Shown one piece after another: positions 45,880 to 55,733 of a DNA stretch of 64,000 nt. Positions within the stretch are counted from its first letter, which is position 1. Every line of letters starts with the position of its first letter. Below the pieces are notes generated by a model. That model was not told the origin of the DNA. It was given only the letters and a program-made list of their open reading frames with translations, and ran no database searches. Source of the stretch: Bacillus methanolicus PB1. Its GTDB lineage: Bacteria > Bacillota > Bacilli > Bacillales > Cytobacillaceae. A program made the translations under genes and the position numbers. The stretch is taken from assembly GCF_000262755.1 (NCBI RefSeq), contig NZ_AFEU01000003.1, positions 1 through 64,000 on the forward strand, in the 5' to 3' direction.

Positions 45880-48306
45880 AAATATATTTAGACCGAATTG
45901 GCTGTCATTTTCGAGATTAAGACCAAATTCCTCGTTATAGGCCCCTTCTTTTAAAGCTAAAATTTTTCCATCCCAAAAGCTGACCACCCCATCATTTTTT
46001 TCTAATTGTTCTTGTTCATAAGAATAAAGATTGATCGTATACTGCTGGGCTTTTCTTAATAGCCTCGTAAGATCATCCGTTGAACCGCTGCTATTTAAAT
46101 CTGCAATGATATTTTTTCCCTCTTCATAAGGCACAATAACTGATGTGGTAATATCATCAATGACATGAAATTCTTCCGCTGCTGTATAATAGCTGTTTAC
46201 TAAAAATAGCGGGAGACTCTTTTTCTTATTATGACAATAGGCTTGATGATAGCTATATTGTTTTTTCGTTGCTGTTAATAATTCAGTCATTTCCTTTTTT
46301 AATTTCGGTATAAAATAATTCAATTCAGATTTTAATTCCGTATAAAACTCTTGAAAATATCTTTCTAATGCTTGAGTTGATAAAATATTACCGCCATGAT
46401 TCGATTTATCATTCCGAATATCAATCAGTATTTTTTTGGACACTTGTTTTCCCACTTTAATTTCTCTTAAGTGGTCAAGTTTTTCTTCCTGATGATCAAT
46501 AATATAAACAAATTGTCTTTCCTTTTCCCCGTGCCTATTGCATCTGCCGGCGGCTTGTGCAATGGAATCCAACCCTGCCAAAGAGCGAATGACACAATCA
46601 AAACTAACATCCACCCCGGCCTCAATGAGTTGAGTACTAATACAAATGAATTTATCACCCGCATGAAGATGCTGTCTTACTTTCTCTAAAATCTTACTTC
46701 TATGGGCGGCACACATCGAAGTGCTTAAATGAAAAATGGGAACGCGATTTTCTTTTTCTTTCAGCTGATGATATAAATTTTTAACGACTGACTTTGTATT
46801 TAAAATGACCAAAATACTTTGAACTTCTTTCATTTTTTCTTCAATAAAATGGGTGAGTTTTTCATTGTTAAAGGTTTCATTCGTTGCTTTATCAATGATC
46901 TCCACCCGTTTAAATGATTCTTTTACTTTCGGCAAATTATCAATGATTTCAGCATCTGCTTCGATGTCCAATTTATGCTCGACAAAGTCCAATGCGGGCT
47001 GTGTTGCGGTGCAAAGAACGATACAGCAATGACAATATGTTTTTAAAAAGTTTAGAGCTTGATTAAATAAAGAAACGCATGAAATGGGAACTTTTTGAAC
47101 TTCATCAAAAATAATGACTGAATTACTTAAATGATGAAGCCTTCTAATATTTCTGCTTCCTTTTGCATAAAATACATTTAAAAACTGCACCATTGTGGTA
47201 AAAATGATGGGAGAATCCCAATTATCTCTAGCCAATTTTAGTTTTTGCTTTTCATTTATCATGCCGTCTTGATTTTCATCATCATCATTTGCATCTTCAA
47301 TAACGTTCGAATGGTGTTCTAAAATATTAGCGCTATCTTTCAATATTTTTCGGACTTCTTCTGCATTTTGTTCAATAATGGTTGTATACGGAACAACGTA
47401 TATAATATGATTTTTTTTATAAAGTTTGGCGTGTTTTAGCGCATATCTTAAACTTGCTAATGTTTTACCGCCTCCGGTTGGTATCGATAACGTATAAATT
47501 CCTGACGGTTTCTTAGCGAATTCTTCGCACTGTTCTGACATTTCCGCTCTTAATACGTTAATATGGGAATTTGCATCCGGCTGTTCATTAAAAGAACGGA
47601 TTTTTGACATCAGCCTTTCATAATAGGTGTCAAATAACTTTTTATGGCTTCGGATGGATTCATCGGTTTTGTTTTCCTCAAATAGTCTTGTGTTTGTCCG
47701 ATCGGCATCAATTAAGGCACTGAAGATAAATTTGGTTAAAAACATGAGTTTTTCTTCGTAACTTCTATAGTACTCTTTCGTTAAAAAATTCTTTAATTCT
47801 TCAGCCGCCTCGTCCACATAATTATAGAAATCTGTTTCGCTCATCACTTTCTCAAAAAAGTTTTGTTTCGCCATTTCAAATTCAGCTAAATCCTTATCGC
47901 GAACTCTATTTAAATACTTTGATTCAAGATTCGGACTTAGAAAATCTTGCAGATACGAATGATGAGATATAATAGCATTTCCTACAATTTCAGCAACTAT
48001 TCCTTCATAAGGATTGGCATTTTTCTCTGTATGGAAAAGTTCATATAACAGTTTTCCCCCTGCAGTAGAATGATCCACGCTCCCTTTTTTCGGCAAGGAG
48101 TCAGGATTACCTACAGCTTCTAATATATATTCTCTAAACTCATTTGTATATTTCCCCAAATCATGAAGTATTCCGGCAAGACCTGCTAAATGTTTTACAT
48201 CTATTTTTTCTCCATAAGATTCTGCTAATCTTTTCACTTCTAATAAATGTTCTTCGACCGTTTGTATTTGTTGATCGCTTTCGCGGATATGCGCAATATA
48301 ATTCAT
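45877..48306 (-). CDS. cas3: CRISPR-associated helicase-nuclease Cas3
   Basis: An 809-residue Cas3. The HD nuclease domain has H20, HD at 48-49 (AGILHDLGKYTNEF) and HH (IISHHSYLQDFL). The helicase has LSIPTGGGKTLASLRYALKHA, IIFDEVQKVP in place of DEAH, LCTATQPALDF and the C-terminal GSxxxAAGRCNRHG region (SIAQAAGRCNRHGE). It degrades DNA recruited by Cascade. It is likely a separate transcript, given the terminator between it and cas5. Confidence 0.95.
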   Translation of the reverse strand: MNYIAHIRESDQQIQTVEEHLLEVKRLAESYGEKIDVKHLAGLAGILHDLGKYTNEFREYILEAVGNPDSLPKKGSVDHSTAGGKLLYELFHTEKNANPYEGIVAEIVGNAIISHHSYLQDFLSPNLESKYLNRVRDKDLAEFEMAKQNFFEKVMSETDFYNYVDEAAEELKNFLTKEYYRSYEEKLMFLTKFIFSALIDADRTNTRLFEENKTDESIRSHKKLFDTYYERLMSKIRSFNEQPDANSHINVLRAEMSEQCEEFAKKPSGIYTLSIPTGGGKTLASLRYALKHAKLYKKNHIIYVVPYTTIIEQNAEEVRKILKDSANILEHHSNVIEDANDDDENQDGMINEKQKLKLARDNWDSPIIFTTMVQFLNVFYAKGSRNIRRLHHLSNSVIIFDEVQKVPISCVSLFNQALNFLKTYCHCCIVLCTATQPALDFVEHKLDIEADAEIIDNLPKVKESFKRVEIIDKATNETFNNEKLTHFIEEKMKEVQSILVILNTKSVVKNLYHQLKEKENRVPIFHLSTSMCAAHRSKILEKVRQHLHAGDKFICISTQLIEAGVDVSFDCVIRSLAGLDSIAQAAGRCNRHGEKERQFVYIIDHQEEKLDHLREIKVGKQVSKKILIDIRNDKSNHGGNILSTQALERYFQEFYTELKSELNYFIPKLKKEMTELLTATKKQYSYHQAYCHNKKKSLPLFLVNSYYTAAEEFHVIDDITTSVIVPYEEGKNIIADLNSSGSTDDLTRLLRKAQQYTINLYSYEQEQLEKNDGVVSFWDGKILALKEGAYNEEFGLNLENDSQFGLNIF

Positions 48307-48618
48307 TTTATCCCCTTCTATTCAATTATAATGCTGGTCATGATTCGCCGATCCTTTATGAAAATCTTATTTAACCAAAATTACTTTATTATTGTTCTGA
48401 ATAGGTTGACTGTATTGTTCAAAACCAAAAAATTTTTTTCATTACAACGCTCATCAACATTGAACACAGTACAACTTACTAATGCAATGATCCTAGATAG
48501 CCTTCTTCTCAAAACCTATTCATAGGTAAATTATACCATGATGATATTAGTTCTTTAAAGGTATTTAAAAAGAGCAGCAATATTTATATGCTACTTTGTC
48601 AAAATAAAAACTTAACAT

Positions 48619-48663
48619 AAAAAAGACATCGACTCTTTCAGTCATCAATTGAAAGAGTCGATG
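48619..48663 (-). terminator. Strong hairpin terminator
   Basis: Perfect 14-bp arms CATCGACTCTTTCA (48627-48640) and TGAAAGAGTCGATG (48650-48663). On the minus strand it is followed by TCTTTTTT. It lies about 220 bp beyond the Nudix gene stop. Confidence 0.75.
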
Positions 48664-48697
48664 CCTTTAGTTGACTAATGGGCTAATCTTGTAAATT

Positions 48698-48841
48698 TTA
48701 AAATTCAAAAGCAGCTGGATGTATTGAAGTAAGAGAATACGTCGAAGAAAAGCTTGAAATCTTGAAGTCTGTGGATGCCCTGCCTAGAAAATCTGTGGGA
48801 TGGGTGCTCAAGCAATTAAACCTAAGTCGGAGACGTAGTTG
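48698..48841 (+). other. Eroded coding remnant
   Basis: A frame without start reads NSKAAGCIEVREYVEEKLEI, then LKSVDALPRKSVGWV and LKQLNLSRRRS before a stop. It may be the tail of a transposase or another lost gene; no family is recognised. Confidence 0.25.
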
Positions 48842-48880
48842 AAACACAAAATCCATCCTTAATTTTTACTTAGTCCATCA

Positions 48881-49345
48881 TTAGACAATATCACCCAGGT
48901 AAGTGGGAACGGGTTTTTCATTTAGATAGTCTATAATATACCCTATCATCGCTTTTGGATAAAAATTGTATTGAACTAGGTTATTTAAAGGAAGCCAATC
49001 TACTCCGATTTGTCCTTTATCAGGATTTATTCCGGTTTTTATTTCTTGTTGAGGGTCTTTTAAATTACAAAAAAATACATATTCTACCTGATGAATCATA
49101 CGATCATATTGAGCAAAATCATGATTTTTTCCAATATACTCGCGTACAAAGAGCATGTCTCCTACCTCGATTTCTGCTCCTATCTCCTCCAAACACTCAC
49201 GCTGAATAGTATCCCGAAGATTTTCCCCGTACTCTTGACCTCCACCTGGCAAGAAATAGCACTCCCCATAAGGTTCCTTTACTTTAACAACCAAAACATT
49301 ATTATTTTTAATAAGTACAGCTCTTGCAGAGTTTCTAACTAACAT
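48881..49345 (-). CDS. Nudix hydrolase
   Basis: A 154-residue NUDIX protein. The catalytic box GxExGxRELxEExGx appears as GGQEYGENLRDTIQRECLEEIG (about residues 36-57). It hydrolyses a nucleoside diphosphate derivative; the substrate is unknown. ATG follows AGGGGAGAGGAAA. Confidence 0.85.
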   Translation of the reverse strand: MLVRNSARAVLIKNNNVLVVKVKEPYGECYFLPGGGQEYGENLRDTIQRECLEEIGAEIEVGDMLFVREYIGKNHDFAQYDRMIHQVEYVFFCNLKDPQQEIKTGINPDKGQIGVDWLPLNNLVQYNFYPKAMIGYIIDYLNEKPVPTYLGDIV

Positions 49346-49534
49346 TTTCCTCTCCCCTTATAAAGTCTATAAAATCACTGTGATTTAGTTGCATATATTA
49401 CAATTCAAGTTTACATAATGTTACAGAACAGGATATGAATCCTATTGGAGCTGTAGTGGAGTTTATTGGGTAAGGAACTCTTCGAAATGTATGATTTATT
49501 CACACTCAATTTATACACACTCATTAGAAAGTCA

Positions 49535-50038
49535 TTAAAGATTTTTCAATTCCCTTGCCAATTTTGAACTTCGAAGTCCTCGTTGACGAATTAAATCTTT
49601 TATTTCATCTATGCTTTGATAGGAAAGCCGAATGTGGTAGTAGTTGATATATTCAATTATTGCAAAAACATAAAGAAATAAAAACCAATAAAAATCAACT
49701 GCATTTATTTTATATTGATATATCATTAACAGTAATCCTATGGCAATTAGGAAAAGGTTGAACCTTTTAAAGAAAACAAAAAGACGAAGTTGTCGATAAG
49801 GTAAATGAGAGTAACATTCTCGTTGAACTTGTCTAAATTTAAGAAACCAATAAAAACTGCCTTGAAGCAAGATAAATTCCAATAAAACAAACGCATATAA
49901 TGACGGAAATGAAGTTAAGTAGGGTTCTGTCCAATCAAAAAGTTGTATATACATAATCCACAACAATGCAAAACTAACAGCAGCAAATAATTCACCTGTA
50001 AATAAACTTAATAACTTTCTCTTAACATTTATTTTCAT
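49535..50038 (-). CDS. Hypothetical membrane protein (four TM)
   Basis: A 167-residue protein with four hydrophobic segments (FAAVSFALLWIMYIQLF, FVLLEFILLQGSFYWFL, FNLFLIAIGLLLMIYQY, FYWFLFLYVFAIIEYI) and a charged C-terminal helix. No family is recognised. ATG is preceded by AGAAAGGGGCAG. Confidence 0.6.
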   Translation of the reverse strand: MKINVKRKLLSLFTGELFAAVSFALLWIMYIQLFDWTEPYLTSFPSLYAFVLLEFILLQGSFYWFLKFRQVQRECYSHLPYRQLRLFVFFKRFNLFLIAIGLLLMIYQYKINAVDFYWFLFLYVFAIIEYINYYHIRLSYQSIDEIKDLIRQRGLRSSKLARELKNL

Positions 50039-50137
50039 TTAACTGCCCCTTTTTTTATAGTTTAAAATTAACATTCTTAGAGTAGCGAAGAATACTTATT
50101 AAATTCAAAAGCACTAGACTTCATTTAATTGGGGGGA

Positions 50138-50239
50138 TTATTTTGTAATCAAATCGAAAACACCCATTGGATTAAAGATAAGATAAATACCTAAAAAAAT
50201 TATAATAAAAATTAAAATGAAAATTACTTTCTTTTTCAT
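50138..50239 (-). CDS. Small single-TM membrane protein
   Basis: 33 residues: MKKKVIFILIFIIIFLGI, then YLIFNPMGVFDLITK. The ATG at 50239 is behind CGGAGGCTCTC, which fits better than an upstream start. A 30-residue hydrophobic stretch suggests a membrane-embedded peptide. It lies between two genes on the same strand. No family. Confidence 0.5.
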   Translation of the reverse strand: MKKKVIFILIFIIIFLGIYLIFNPMGVFDLITK

Positions 50240-50331
50240 GAGAGCCTCCGGATGATAACTTTTATTTATTCTATTTTTAAATAAATATTTTTGGGAAAAT
50301 GTATAAAACATGAAATATATTTCCTGCAACT

Positions 50332-50838
50332 CTAATGCCTAATTAACAAATGTATCCCCTTGAAAATTGCCACCCATACAGGAAATGGTAAATCCAACGT
50401 ATTATGAATATTAACTTTGTAGTCATATAAACTCAGAAGGGTTTTAAATATCGAGGGGATTTTATGAGCTGTCAATAATAATTCCTCGCCTTTACTTATA
50501 GTTATAGTATTAAATGCAAGAGTAGACTTTATATGATAGCTGTTCTCTTCATAAACTAAATTAAGTTCTTTAAAAATAGATTCTTTCTTTAGGAGTGAAA
50601 CATCTTTAACTCGTAATAATTCCTTTCCGTCTTGATTGTACACAATAAAGGCGTTGTGAATAAAATTCTCTTTTGTAGATATTCCCTTGTATTTTTCTTT
50701 TCTAGAAAAAAATAAATATTTTCCAATCGGAAAACTCCACTTAGGATGAAGTAATACTTCTTCGTTTGTTTGTGTTTCTCGAATATGAGTTTTAGTCAAA
50801 TCCATAAATGAATCTTTAAAAATAAACTCATGAGTCAT
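50332..50838 (-). CDS. Tubby/LURP-one-like domain protein, hypothetical
   Basis: About 168 residues from the ATG at 50838; AAGGAGAT lies about 12 bp upstream. Beta-rich with alternating charged and hydrophobic strands (HEFIFKDSFMDL ... KLLRVKDVSL-like ... NTITISKGEELLLTAHK). It resembles the tubby C-terminal-like proteins of bacilli, based on general pattern only. Confidence 0.5.
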   Translation of the reverse strand: MTHEFIFKDSFMDLTKTHIRETQTNEEVLLHPKWSFPIGKYLFFSRKEKYKGISTKENFIHNAFIVYNQDGKELLRVKDVSLLKKESIFKELNLVYEENSYHIKSTLAFNTITISKGEELLLTAHKIPSIFKTLLSLYDYKVNIHNTLDLPFPVWVAIFKGIHLLIRH

Positions 50839-50965
50839 ATCGTCTTCCAAATCTCCTTAAACCCCATTGTTAATTTCTGATTGTCATATTGAAATGAAAT
50901 TCCCGGTTAATTGAAAATAAAAAACCGCCTACGCAATTACTTAAGCACCCGTTCGTATTATAAGC

Positions 50966-51611
50966 TCAGCCAGAAAAAATTTCTGGATGAAATTTAAATT
51001 CAGCAAACCGTTCTCTTAGCCGTTTGATATGAATATCGACGGTCCTCTCGTCCCCTCCATAATCTATGCCCCATATTTGTTCAATTAGATTGTCCCGGGT
51101 AAATAACTGTCCGGCGTCGCTGCCCAGTTTAAAAAGTAATTCGAATTCTTTCATAGGGATCGTGATCGTTTTACCGTCTTTATATTACAACCTGATAACT
51201 CTTGCGGTCTAATGAAATGTCTCCAAGCTTAATCACATTGGAAGCAGCAATCCGAAATCGCTTTAGAAGAGCCTTTACCCTAAGAACCAGTCCCACCGGG
51301 TCGAACGGCTTCACCAAATAATCATCTGTTCCTAGTTTAAATCCTTTAATTCGGTCGCCTGTCTCCCCCTTCGCGGTGATCATTAAAATTGGCATGTCTT
51401 CAAGTTCGCGGAGCTTCTTATATAAAACCCAGCCATCCAATTTCGGCATCATAATGTCCAAAATGACGAGATCAACTCTGTGATTCTCCACATAATCCAG
51501 CGCATCCGCTCCGTTGGATTTCTCGACAACATCCAAACCTTCATCTTCCAAATATAAACGAACCAGCTCACGGATGTGAGCTTCATCATCTACCACTAAT
51601 ATCTTTGGCAA
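50966..51611 (-). pseudogene. OmpR/PhoB-type response regulator, frameshifted
   Basis: Receiver domain MPKILVVDDEAHIRELVRLY with Asp in VILDIMMPKLDGW and Lys in DDYLVKPFDP, then a one-base insertion near 51185 (GTTGTAATATAAAGAC) that ends the frame. The DNA-binding domain continues in the next frame (IPMKEFELLFKLGSDAGQLFTRDNLIEQIWG ... TVDIHIKRLRERF) and then stops early at EIFSG. No histidine kinase follows. It lost its C-terminus and is probably dead. Confidence 0.75.
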
Positions 51612-52277
51612 ACTGAATTCTCCCCTTTTTACTTATGGTCGAACACAATCTAATTATTACATAACTTTTCCAATACTTTAATCTGATTATTAATAATATA
51701 TACTATTAATCTCATTTCCTGGATTACTATAAATCAGTTTTGTGAACTCAGTATGAATTGAATCGCTTTTAAAAAAAAGAAAAACCATGTAGAGGCAACA
51801 TTTATTCGATTGTTCTTGCGTTTATTAAACAATTCTGTCTCGTTACCAGAAATTCATGCCAATTTTTTTGGCACAATGCATGAAAATAAGCTGTATTCTT
51901 ATAGAATTTAAATCTTTGTTTATTTTCTTGGTACCCAAAATAACAAAGACATGCCATTTTCTTGGACATGTCGTTCAACGCATATATAACCGTTCTGAGC
52001 ATTTATGTAAATATTTGTCTATCCTCTCGTCTATCATTCAAAATTGGGTGAATGCAATTTTTTATTTAAAAGGCTTTGATCTCGTTTGTTGTTAATTTAA
52101 CTATTGCACTTATAGTTGAATAACTTCACAATTAGGTTAATTTCATTTTATCCGTATTACTTACAATGGTCGGTTTATCATTCGCACCTTTTTTCGCAGA
52201 TTATTCTCCCCCTTTGTAATTCAAACACATTCCAATTCTTCATAATTTAACTTAAATCCTTGTTCTTATAATTGAGT
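51612..52277. other. Intergenic region, no gene seen
   Basis: About 670 AT-rich bases between two broken genes. A 66-codon minus-strand frame (51802-52002) has no ribosome binding site or family match. Probably decayed sequence. Confidence 0.45.
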
Positions 52278-52706
52278 TTATTCAATCCATTGTATGTCAT
52301 GGTTTTTACACCAATTAATTGCTATTTCTTTGTATCGTCCTTCACGAAAGGTATACCACTTTTCTTCAATTCCTAAGCGATAAATATGGTCCTTAAACCT
52401 TCTAAAAGCACCTCTGCCTTAAATAGCGTTAAATAATAATTTCTTATTTCTCTCATCATTAATTGTAAAGCAAAAATCCGCCATCATATCATATTCATTG
52501 ATATCATATTTTGTAGGGAGTCGTTTGTAATCTTCATAGTTTTCAATGACATCAATAGCAACTTTCATAGCCTCTTGATGCCATTCCGGCAAATGTTCAA
52601 AAGGATCATCATTCTCAGCAGCCCTAAGGTCATCTTGGGATACTGAAATAATTTCTCCAGTCTTTCGATTTAAATATGTATTATTACCTTCGAATTGCAT
52701 TTCCAT
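52278..52706 (-). pseudogene. UPF0158-family protein with in-frame stop
   Basis: The frame reads MEMQFEGNNTYLNRKTGEI, LPTKYDINEYDMMADFCF, LFNAI-stop-GRGAFRRFKDHIYRLG, EEKWYTFREGRYKEIAINWC. The GRGAFRRFKD and WY.FR..R.KEIAI.WC blocks are typical of UPF0158. A TAA replaces one codon between NAI and GRG, with no shift. A few more N-terminal codons (KLQEIIEG) lie upstream without a clear start. Function unknown. Confidence 0.7.
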
Positions 52707-52840
52707 TCCTTCAATGATTTCTTGAAGTTTAACTATCCCCGTGCTGATTTATCCTTTCCATTCGGCTTTTTAAAGAATTAAAAAATAACTTTGTCTAATC
52801 AGCATTTTTCATGAGTGTTTGCACTATTCTTCTTTGTGGT

Positions 52841-52960
52841 TTAACCATTTCTTATCCCTTCGATATCCTCAAAAGAAATAATGTTGTTATCCATATTTAT
52901 CCATTTATTGCAATAAAAATAGCCGCCATTTTGTTCCAAATGTTTTTGTAGTCTTTTCAT
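52841..52960 (-). CDS. Possible small ORF (39 aa)
   Basis: MKRLQKHLEQNGGYFYCNKW, then INMDNNIISFEDIEGIRNG. No strong ribosome binding site (only a weak A-rich leader). It may be a fragment of a longer gene. Low support. Confidence 0.2.
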   Translation of the reverse strand: MKRLQKHLEQNGGYFYCNKWINMDNNIISFEDIEGIRNG

Positions 52961-53007
52961 TATACAAACATGTAAAGTGTTAATCCCTCTGTACCTTGAT
53001 TTAAATT

Positions 53008-53518
53008 TTATAAATTATGCAAGGCGTTACGTATTGTTTCACCTGAATAAAGCTCCAGCAGTTTTAACATAACAAATCTATTTAGAAACCGATTTAATTC
53101 ATAAATATTAGTTTCAATTCCATTTACTTTATCTTCTTCCATTTTGTATTTAGTTTCCGAAATTATTTCGTTTATTTGTGAAATAATACTTCTATCACTA
53201 GTGCTGGTATATAATACCTGATCGCATTTGTTTATATATTTTTGTTCATTTATTTTTTTCACTTGATCTTCCTTCAGATTTTCTGCAATTTCCCTCAAAA
53301 CAATTTCATCGAAATGTTTGAAATCCGCTTTTCTTAAACCAAAAATAACAAAATTGTACCGGGTTAAATTATTCATCAACAAAACACATTTTTTACGACT
53401 ATATAAAAATTGATGAGCATACCAAGAATAAAGAAGATTTTCACTTTTTTCCTTTGATTATAGGACTGTTAAGACTAAGCTCGTCCATTAGTTTTTTTGT
53501 ACATTGAATTGTAAGCAT
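53008..53518 (-). pseudogene. DUF6933-like protein, frameshifted
   Basis: Starting at the ATG near 53518 the frame reads MLTIQCTKKLMDELSLNSPI, then shifts at an A6 run (53445-53450) to SENLLYSWYAHQFLYSRKKC, NLTRYNFVIFGLRKADFKHF and DQVLYTSTSDRSIISQINE. This matches the DUF6933 pattern as I recall it (LYGLKAKDFK and SDRS blocks). One base at the A-run restores the frame. Function unknown. The remaining 124-codon frame starts within the fold. Confidence 0.65.
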
Positions 53519-53837
53519 CCTTATTTCACTTTTTTACGCATTTCTCATTCAATATTCCAAAAGTGTTTCGTAGTAGATATCAACTGATGCAAAGGATTGA
53601 ACACTTTATTTAGAATTATTTTTCAACGTATTTCCCATCCTTAATTACTTAACAATAATTTCCGTTAGGTTAGTTCTAATTCTTTTAAACGAATAATATT
53701 TTGTTCCTTTTTTATATTCATTTGAGAAATAATCTGAATATATTCCCTCAAGCACTGAAAACTTTGTAAGAAATCTTATCGACCTCTAACTTTGCTGTTA
53801 AGTTGTTTTTCATTTTTATCATTTAAATTCCTATAAT
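53519..53837. other. Intergenic region, no gene seen
   Basis: AT-rich. No ORF with a ribosome binding site on either strand. Nothing recognised. Confidence 0.4.
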
Positions 53838-53856
53838 AAAAAAAGACCTTTTAGGT
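53838..53856 (-). terminator. Terminator for the small gene cluster (minus strand)
   Basis: On the minus strand AGACC TAAA GGTCT is followed by TTTTTTT (A run at 53838-53844). It lies just after the stop at 53861. Confidence 0.7.
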
Positions 53857-53860
53857 CTCC

Positions 53861-54061
53861 TTATTTGGTAAATTTCACAATCAATTGGTTTAATTTTTGA
53901 ATAAGGACATCATTTTCTCTTTTATATCCATTTTCGTTCATGAATTCTCGGATATATTGGTGATTTACATAGGCTTTTTCATTTGAATTCAGAATAAGTT
54001 TTCTTTTCTTAGTATTTTTCGATGATCTGCTCGGAAATTTAATAATGGACAAAAAAATCAA
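53861..54061 (-). CDS. Small basic protein, paralogue of the next gene
   Basis: 66 residues from TTG (54061), behind AAAGGGAGT. KFPSRSSKNTKKRK, then a MNENGYKRENDVLIQKLNQL C-terminus. It aligns with the protein at 54111 (PSRNKSKWAKRAVK and MKKNGYRRNEDPLVRDLKRL), so the two are paralogues. No family recognised. Confidence 0.5.
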   Translation of the reverse strand: MIFLSIIKFPSRSSKNTKKRKLILNSNEKAYVNHQYIREFMNENGYKRENDVLIQKLNQLIVKFTK

Positions 54062-54110
54062 CTCCCTTTATGATTTTATCTTGCCCATTATTATGAAAAC
54101 TTTACTTTGT

Positions 54111-54344
54111 TTATGACATTTTTGTTTGATATTTCTCAGCTAATCGCTTCAAGTCTCGAACAAGCGGGTCTTCATTTCTTCTATAACCGTTTTTTTTCAT
54201 TTCTTCATTGACTATTTTTTTGATGCTAGCTCGAAGATCGTTGTAACTGTTTCCTTGGTCGATTTCAAGCTTGACCGCTCTTTTAGCCCATTTGCTTTTA
54301 TTTCTGCTTGGGATTGGACGGTTTACAAATAGGGTTTTAGACAT
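54111..54344 (-). CDS. Small basic protein, paralogue
   Basis: 77 residues (MSKTLFVNRPIPSRNKSKWA, then KIVNEEMKKNGYRRNEDPL). ATG behind GGAGGTTGAATAATT. The C-terminal NGYRRNEDPLVRDLKRLAE helix is shared with 53861. No family recognised. 50 bp upstream of the next small gene, so probably one transcript. Confidence 0.6.
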   Translation of the reverse strand: MSKTLFVNRPIPSRNKSKWAKRAVKLEIDQGNSYNDLRASIKKIVNEEMKKNGYRRNEDPLVRDLKRLAEKYQTKMS

Positions 54345-54389
54345 AATTATTCAACCTCCTCATTATCATCTTATCACTCATTCCATTCT

Positions 54390-55331
54390 TCAAACAACTT
54401 GTTCAGGGTCATCCGATTCTATAAACGCGACTTTCTTATACCATAGCAAATCTACAAATTTTTCTATCACATTTATAACAGTATATAGAAAATCGATATC
54501 CTTACGGTTAAACTCTGTGTCTTCAGTATGAATGCACATAATATAATAAGAATCTTGTTCCTTTTCAATATCAAATGGTGCAATTGGAACAGCTAAAGTC
54601 CCTTTCCAAACGTAGGGCTTGTTTTTTTGGATAACTGCTAAACATGCTTCACTCATTTCTTTTTGGATTTCTTTTAATCTTTCCCTTGCTTTTTCTAAAT
54701 CATCTTTTTCCACAAGCTCTAAATGATATTTAATTAAAATTGTCGACTCACTTGATTCATAAGAAGTTTGAATCGTTTCTAGTACTGCATCAAACAGCTT
54801 AGTGATATCTATGGAATAGTTTTGATGCTCCTTCACTATTACCGTGATTAACGTTTCATTGTAATACTGTTCAGAAGTAATGATTTTCATAATGTTTTCT
54901 CTAATGTAGGACATCTCGTTTATGAGAGACCTGCTTTCGACTACTTCTTGAACTTTTTCATTAAATTCAGCCGTTAACCCAAAGCCCGAAAATTTTTTCA
55001 ACCCATCAAAGTTAAAAGGGAAAGTTGTAAGAATCCAAACAACAGCTATTAAAGATAATGCTCCTACATAAATTAATAAATGTAAAATGGCTTGATTCGT
55101 TAAAACATAATTAAGTATGCCCTCGTTTTCAATTTGTCCTGGATTCAAGATGGATTCTATGTTCAGATAAAGAATAATTAGCGCAATTCCAACACACAAG
55201 ATAGGAATAATGAATTTCAAATACTTTGCTTCCTTCTTTTTAAAGTATTTTTGATAGATTTGATTACCAGCAAAGCACAAAGTGAAAATTGATATAGCAC
55301 CTACTCCAAAGCCTGTCCAAAATGGATTCAA
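54390..55331 (-). CDS. Membrane-anchored protein with possible GAF-like C-terminus
   Basis: A 313-residue protein. Three hydrophobic spans in the first 115 residues (GFGVGAISIFTLCFAGNQIY, FIIPILCVGIALIILYLNI, AILHLLIYVGALSLIAVVWIL) are followed by a cytosolic part. It contains KARERLKEIQKEMSEACLAV and then APFDIEKEQDSYYIMCIHTE and NRKDIDFLYTVINVIEKFV, a pattern like the end of a GAF domain. ATG follows AACGAGGTGAAAAAAG. Function unknown; a sensor or conflict-system component is inferred from form and place. Confidence 0.6.
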   Translation of the reverse strand: MNPFWTGFGVGAISIFTLCFAGNQIYQKYFKKKEAKYLKFIIPILCVGIALIILYLNIESILNPGQIENEGILNYVLTNQAILHLLIYVGALSLIAVVWILTTFPFNFDGLKKFSGFGLTAEFNEKVQEVVESRSLINEMSYIRENIMKIITSEQYYNETLITVIVKEHQNYSIDITKLFDAVLETIQTSYESSESTILIKYHLELVEKDDLEKARERLKEIQKEMSEACLAVIQKNKPYVWKGTLAVPIAPFDIEKEQDSYYIMCIHTEDTEFNRKDIDFLYTVINVIEKFVDLLWYKKVAFIESDDPEQVV

Positions 55332-55663
55332 CTTTTTTCACCTCGTTAGTTACGGCGGATTATCATCTGGATTTAAAATAATTTATTTATTAATAGTGAT
55401 TTTTCTTTATTCGCCAAAAATTTGATAAAGTCCTTCTTCTGAAGAGAGGTTAATGTAAATTTGAGGAATTTAGTTACAAAACTTTTAAGAGGTGTTGCAC
55501 TAACTATACATATTTGTTTATTAAAAAAGAACAAAACACAATAACTCCTAAGTAAATGTTCTGCTTTTTAAAAAAATGAGCTCTGCCCGTTATTATTGCA
55601 TACAAAAAATAGTTAAGTAAATGCATTGCCGGCGTTCTTAGCTATTTTTACACTTATAACATA
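55332..55663. other. Intergenic region between divergent genes
   Basis: AT-rich region between the minus-strand 313-residue gene and the plus-strand TOTE remnant. No gene seen. Contains GAAGAGAGGTTAATG without an ORF behind it. Confidence 0.4.
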
Positions 55664-55696
55664 ATGCTTTATAAATGCTTTATAAATGCTTTATAA
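55664..55696. repeat. Three tandem 11-bp repeats ATGCTTTATAA
   Basis: Three exact copies of ATGCTTTATAA in line, about 35 bp before the TOTE remnant. A binding-site array or replication slippage product. Confidence 0.8.
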
Positions 55697-55733
55697 AATC
55701 ATTACGGTTAAATAAATATTTTGAGGTAAAGTC

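Noticed and set aside
51802-52002. 66-codon minus-strand frame
   Set aside because: No ribosome binding site or recognisable motif; it lies in decayed sequence.
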